Below, piece by piece: positions 61,322-64,000 of a DNA stretch of 64,000 bases. A program made the translations under genes and the position numbers. Every line of letters starts with the position of its first letter. Position 1 is the first letter of the stretch. The notes beneath the pieces were generated by a model. The model was given only the letters and a program-made list of their open reading frames with translations. It made no database searches and was not told where the DNA came from. Source of the stretch: Pseudomonas canadensis (lineage in GTDB: Bacteria; Pseudomonadota; Gammaproteobacteria; Pseudomonadales; Pseudomonadaceae). The stretch lies in contig NZ_AYTD01000012.1 in assembly GCF_000503215.1 (NCBI RefSeq), positions 1 through 64,000 on the forward strand, in the 5' to 3' direction.

Positions 61322-64000
61322 AATTGCTCCGGCAGGCGGAAGGTGCGCCACGTCGCCATATGGAATGGGCTTGGGTCGCGTTGACTGGTGAGCAGGTAAT
61401 TGGCCCGCAGGCCAGCTAGGTCAGCCTTGAGAACCTGCGCATCCCTGCCGCTCGCGGGCTCGCTTTGCATCAGGTCGAAAAACCGGAACATCGACCAGGC
61501 GCCACGGTCTTTCTCAATGCCCAATGGCCGCTCGGCACCGCGCTCCAGCACCAGGCTGCTGCGACCATTCTCCGCTTCACTCGGCCAATGGAACGCCATC
61601 GACACGATCGGGCCGTGGCGGTATTCCAACTGCTGATCACCCACCCGCAGCGTCGCCCGGCTGACGGCCTGGTCCAGGCTGTAGGGCGCCAGCGTGAACC
61701 GTACGGCCCAATCTCCCTGTTCCTCGGTAAAAAAACCTTGGCGAATGATCTGGGCCTTGGTCAGCTGTTCCAGTAACAGGCGCGACATCGGCAGGCTGCG
61801 CCCTTCTATCCCCCGCAGGCGATAGCGGTTGCCCTCGACGGTGACGAACGGCCGCAGGTAGCTCTCAAAAAAGCGCGCCATAGCACCCCGAGGCTTGAAA
61901 AACGCCTGGAAGTCGCCTAGGGCAACGTCACTGCCCGCATGCGCATCGAATGGGTAACGACGCTGAATGGCTTTCGCATAGAAGCCATAGACTTCGTTTT
62001 GATAGTGCTGATTTACAAACCCGTAGGCGCCATCGAGCAGTTGGCGCCAGCTTTGGTCGGCAATGCCTTCGAACCACCCTTTGAGCGGCTGCGGAAAGCG
62101 AGCCGCCGTGTCACGCAAGTTGCCCAGCAGCGGCTGCTGTCCATCCATCCGTTGCCTGGCCATTTTGAACGCTGCCTGCTCCGGTGAGCTGTCCCGGCTC
62201 ACTGTCGACAATTGCAATTGCAGCTCATCCAGCAAGCGCAATACCTGCGTCAACTCGCCCCTTGGGTTCTGCTGTTCGTCGAGCAATTGATGCAAGGGCT
62301 CGAAACGGCGTTGCAAGGCACGCCGGGCATTATCAGGTAACACTGCTCGGGTCAGGTCCCTGGAAGTCACCGTGCCCAGCTCGCCGACTTGCTGGACTTC
62401 CGTTTCAAGTCGATCGGAAGCCGACACTAAGCGAGTGTTTTCGCGCACCTGCTGCAACAACTGCACCAAAGCCGATTGAGCCGATGTAAGGCTTGCAAGC
62501 TGTTCAGCGTCTTGTTGCAGGCTGCCACTTTCCCGCAGCTTGATCCGACCGAGAGCGTCGCTCCAGGCGTCGGCGTACTCACTGAAATAGCGCTGTTCCA
62601 GCGCCAGCATCAGCCTGCGTAGATCCATTACACTCAGGTCAGTACCCTCTCCAAGTACCCAATTGTCCTGAGCAATGGCATTGACCATCTGAGTACCCTG
62701 CTGTTCGAACAGCAGTAGGTATTTCTTGGTATAAAACCCCGGTATAGGCGGCTCGCCTCTGGTAAACGCCGGACCTTCGGCCAGGCGATAAGGCTCCAGG
62801 TTTCGCGCTTGCTCCCGCAGCGCCCTGTAGACCACCTCCATCAGTGACTCACCGCGTAATACCAAGCGAGCCTGGGCGACCAACTCTTCATTCAATGGCG
62901 CCTGAAACGGTTGTTCGAGGAGGCGTAAAAAGTGTTCATTCAAGCGCTTATTCGCCGAAGAGTCTCCCGACCACTGGCCAGACACATACTCTGCCAGCCA
63001 GCCCTTATCAAGCCGCCCACGCAGATTGAGCATCAGGTAGGCACGCAGGCTATCCAGCAAGTGTTCGCGGTCACCCAGGCTGCCTCGCACTCGCCCTTCG
63101 AGCAGGGTGGTCACGTATGGCAAAAACTGCTGCTGCAGGGCGTGTTCATAAGCTGCAGCCAGTGGCGGGCTACTCAGCGCCCCCTGATACAAGCCGGCCC
63201 GATCAATCCACCGTGCTTCGGCCTGCGGTGAAAACACTTGGGTTGCCGCCAGTCGACCGTCCAGCAGCGCCAGCAAAGCATGGCTCTCGTCCGCCCCTCG
63301 CGGCGGGGCGGGCTGGGTGCTGATCAGTCCCCGTAATTGCACTAGGCGCTGATGGTTGAACGCGTAACTGTGCGCCCACACTACCCCCACAGCCCCGATA
63401 ACCACAGTCGCTGCCAGCGCCATCAATCCGTGGCGTCGGCGTATGCGCTGCCGTTCCGGATCAAGCAGCCCGGCCAGGTCGGCCTCGGCAAAAATCACGC
63501 GCTTAAACAGCCCCTGTACAAAATGGGGACGTACATCGACGGTCTTCGCACACGTCAGATAGAAACCTCGCAGAGCATTGATAGGCTGATAGCGATTGAC
63601 AGAAAACGCCGCCTCGATAAACAGGCATAGACAGTCACCAATGCGTGCGACCTGCCGGGGAAAATCAAGCATGCGCCTTCGACGCTCGACATTTCGCTCG
63701 TGATGCAAGCGCGGAATCAACTCCCCACCCAGGCGTTGCAGCAAGCTCTCGAACACTGCTCTCACTTGGACGAGGTCGGTACCCAGATACCCTCCCAGGA
63801 CCTGGTCTGCATCATCGCCCTGCTGAGCATCAAAAAACTCGGAAAACCCGGCCAACCGGTCAGACTGGGTCAACACCAAATACACTGGTACATCCACGTG
63901 CAGTGTTTGCTGGATATCCTGCAAGCGGGTACGCACATGGCGGGCATGACGTTCCAGGTCGTGCTCATTGCTGCTTGAAAGTGTGTCGACTGACAACGTG
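61318..64000 (-). CDS. tssM: Type VI secretion inner-membrane protein TssM (5' end outside window)
   Basis: The visible 890 or so residues are the middle and C-terminal part of an IcmF/TssM protein, which spans the inner membrane and bridges to the outer-membrane lipoprotein TssJ. The window edge cuts off about 300 N-terminal residues, including the first spans and the P-loop area. The start of the visible part, with LQDIQQTLHVDVPVYLVLTQSDRLAGFSEFF, is the typical G4/G5-like region. One span (LMALAATVVIGAVGVVWAHSY) lies near visible residue 195-215, and a large periplasmic domain follows. The final TssM signature near the end includes FHWPSEAENGRSSLVLERG. Confidence 0.92.
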   Translation of the reverse strand, partial: TLSVDTLSSSNEHDLERHARHVRTRLQDIQQTLHVDVPVYLVLTQSDRLAGFSEFFDAQQGDDADQVLGGYLGTDLVQVRAVFESLLQRLGGELIPRLHHERNVERRRRMLDFPRQVARIGDCLCLFIEAAFSVNRYQPINALRGFYLTCAKTVDVRPHFVQGLFKRVIFAEADLAGLLDPERQRIRRRHGLMALAATVVIGAVGVVWAHSYAFNHQRLVQLRGLISTQPAPPRGADESHALLALLDGRLAATQVFSPQAEARWIDRAGLYQGALSSPPLAAAYEHALQQQFLPYVTTLLEGRVRGSLGDREHLLDSLRAYLMLNLRGRLDKGWLAEYVSGQWSGDSSANKRLNEHFLRLLEQPFQAPLNEELVAQARLVLRGESLMEVVYRALREQARNLEPYRLAEGPAFTRGEPPIPGFYTKKYLLLFEQQGTQMVNAIAQDNWVLGEGTDLSVMDLRRLMLALEQRYFSEYADAWSDALGRIKLRESGSLQQDAEQLASLTSAQSALVQLLQQVRENTRLVSASDRLETEVQQVGELGTVTSRDLTRAVLPDNARRALQRRFEPLHQLLDEQQNPRGELTQVLRLLDELQLQLSTVSRDSSPEQAAFKMARQRMDGQQPLLGNLRDTAARFPQPLKGWFEGIADQSWRQLLDGAYGFVNQHYQNEVYGFYAKAIQRRYPFDAHAGSDVALGDFQAFFKPRGAMARFFESYLRPFVTVEGNRYRLRGIEGRSLPMSRLLLEQLTKAQIIRQGFFTEEQGDWAVRFTLAPYSLDQAVSRATLRVGDQQLEYRHGPIVSMAFHWPSEAENGRSSLVLERGAERPLGIEKDRGAWSMFRFFDLMQSEPASGRDAQVLKADLAGLRANYLLTSQRDPSPFHMATWRTFRLPEQL

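Overview
The window is a GC-rich (about 60%) chromosomal segment from a fluorescent pseudomonad, most likely the Pseudomonas fluorescens lineage. The evidence is the many Pseudomonas-type REP inverted repeats, an HSI-II-like type VI secretion edge (tssM-stp1-stk1), a very large NAD-glutamate dehydrogenase, an alkB gene beside praA/praB homologues, and the general protein character. No tRNA, rRNA, CRISPR array, insertion sequence or prophage was seen. The right edge cuts tssM; the left edge lies in a Pseudomonas repeat.

Layout. 0.2-9.9 kb is ordinary metabolic and regulatory sequence: a serine-type amino-acid permease, a TetR regulator, an isochorismatase-fold hydrolase, a 2-hydroxyacid dehydrogenase, a phosphotransferase-SDR pair, and a MocR regulator beside an AhpD-like protein, a small ABM monooxygenase and a cupin, then Tag glycosylase. 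Repeats of ATTGGTC-like motifs in front of these genes suggest a local MocR regulon. 10.0-12.9 kb is a DctA-type carboxylate carrier with two FCD-type GntR regulators. 13.0-19.4 kb holds an exported orphan, the NAD-glutamate dehydrogenase and a small conserved protein. 19.7-26.5 kb is a tight MoxR/DUF58/DUF4381/VWA/VWA-TPR/BatD operon. 26.6-33.1 kb has a ParE-like toxin with its antitoxin, then sbcD-sbcC-GST; sbcC carries an internal AT-richer segment with foreign codon use. 33.1-39.8 kb has a previously unmarked 59-residue exported peptide, a beta-propeller lactonase, an MMPL/RND exporter with a YCF48 partner, and a Gfo/Idh/MocA dehydrogenase.

39.9-57.0 kb is the most coherent part: hydrocarbon and fatty-acid catabolism. 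On the minus strand, in transcription order, lie AlkB, two exported PraA/PraB paralogues, FadL, FadE, a FabG4-type ketoacyl reductase, a MaoC hydratase, a thiolase and FadD. Together they could cover alkane entry, terminal hydroxylation, CoA activation and a full beta-oxidation cycle. Alcohol and aldehyde dehydrogenases and rubredoxin are absent and must come from elsewhere. Next to them are an alpha/beta hydrolase and, divergently, a Baeyer-Villiger monooxygenase, an SDR and a metal-dependent hydrolase-family protein. This set could support a ketone/ester (subterminal) route. AT-rich palindromes with TTCAA/TTGAA half-sites precede both alkB and fadE.

57.0-64.0 kb contains an unusual fusion of a PTS EIIC membrane domain to an intact EAL c-di-GMP phosphodiesterase, a small DUF6388-like protein, and the end of a type VI secretion cluster (Ser/Thr kinase, PP2C phosphatase, TssM). 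All product names rest on reading motifs and recalled family features. No database search was run.
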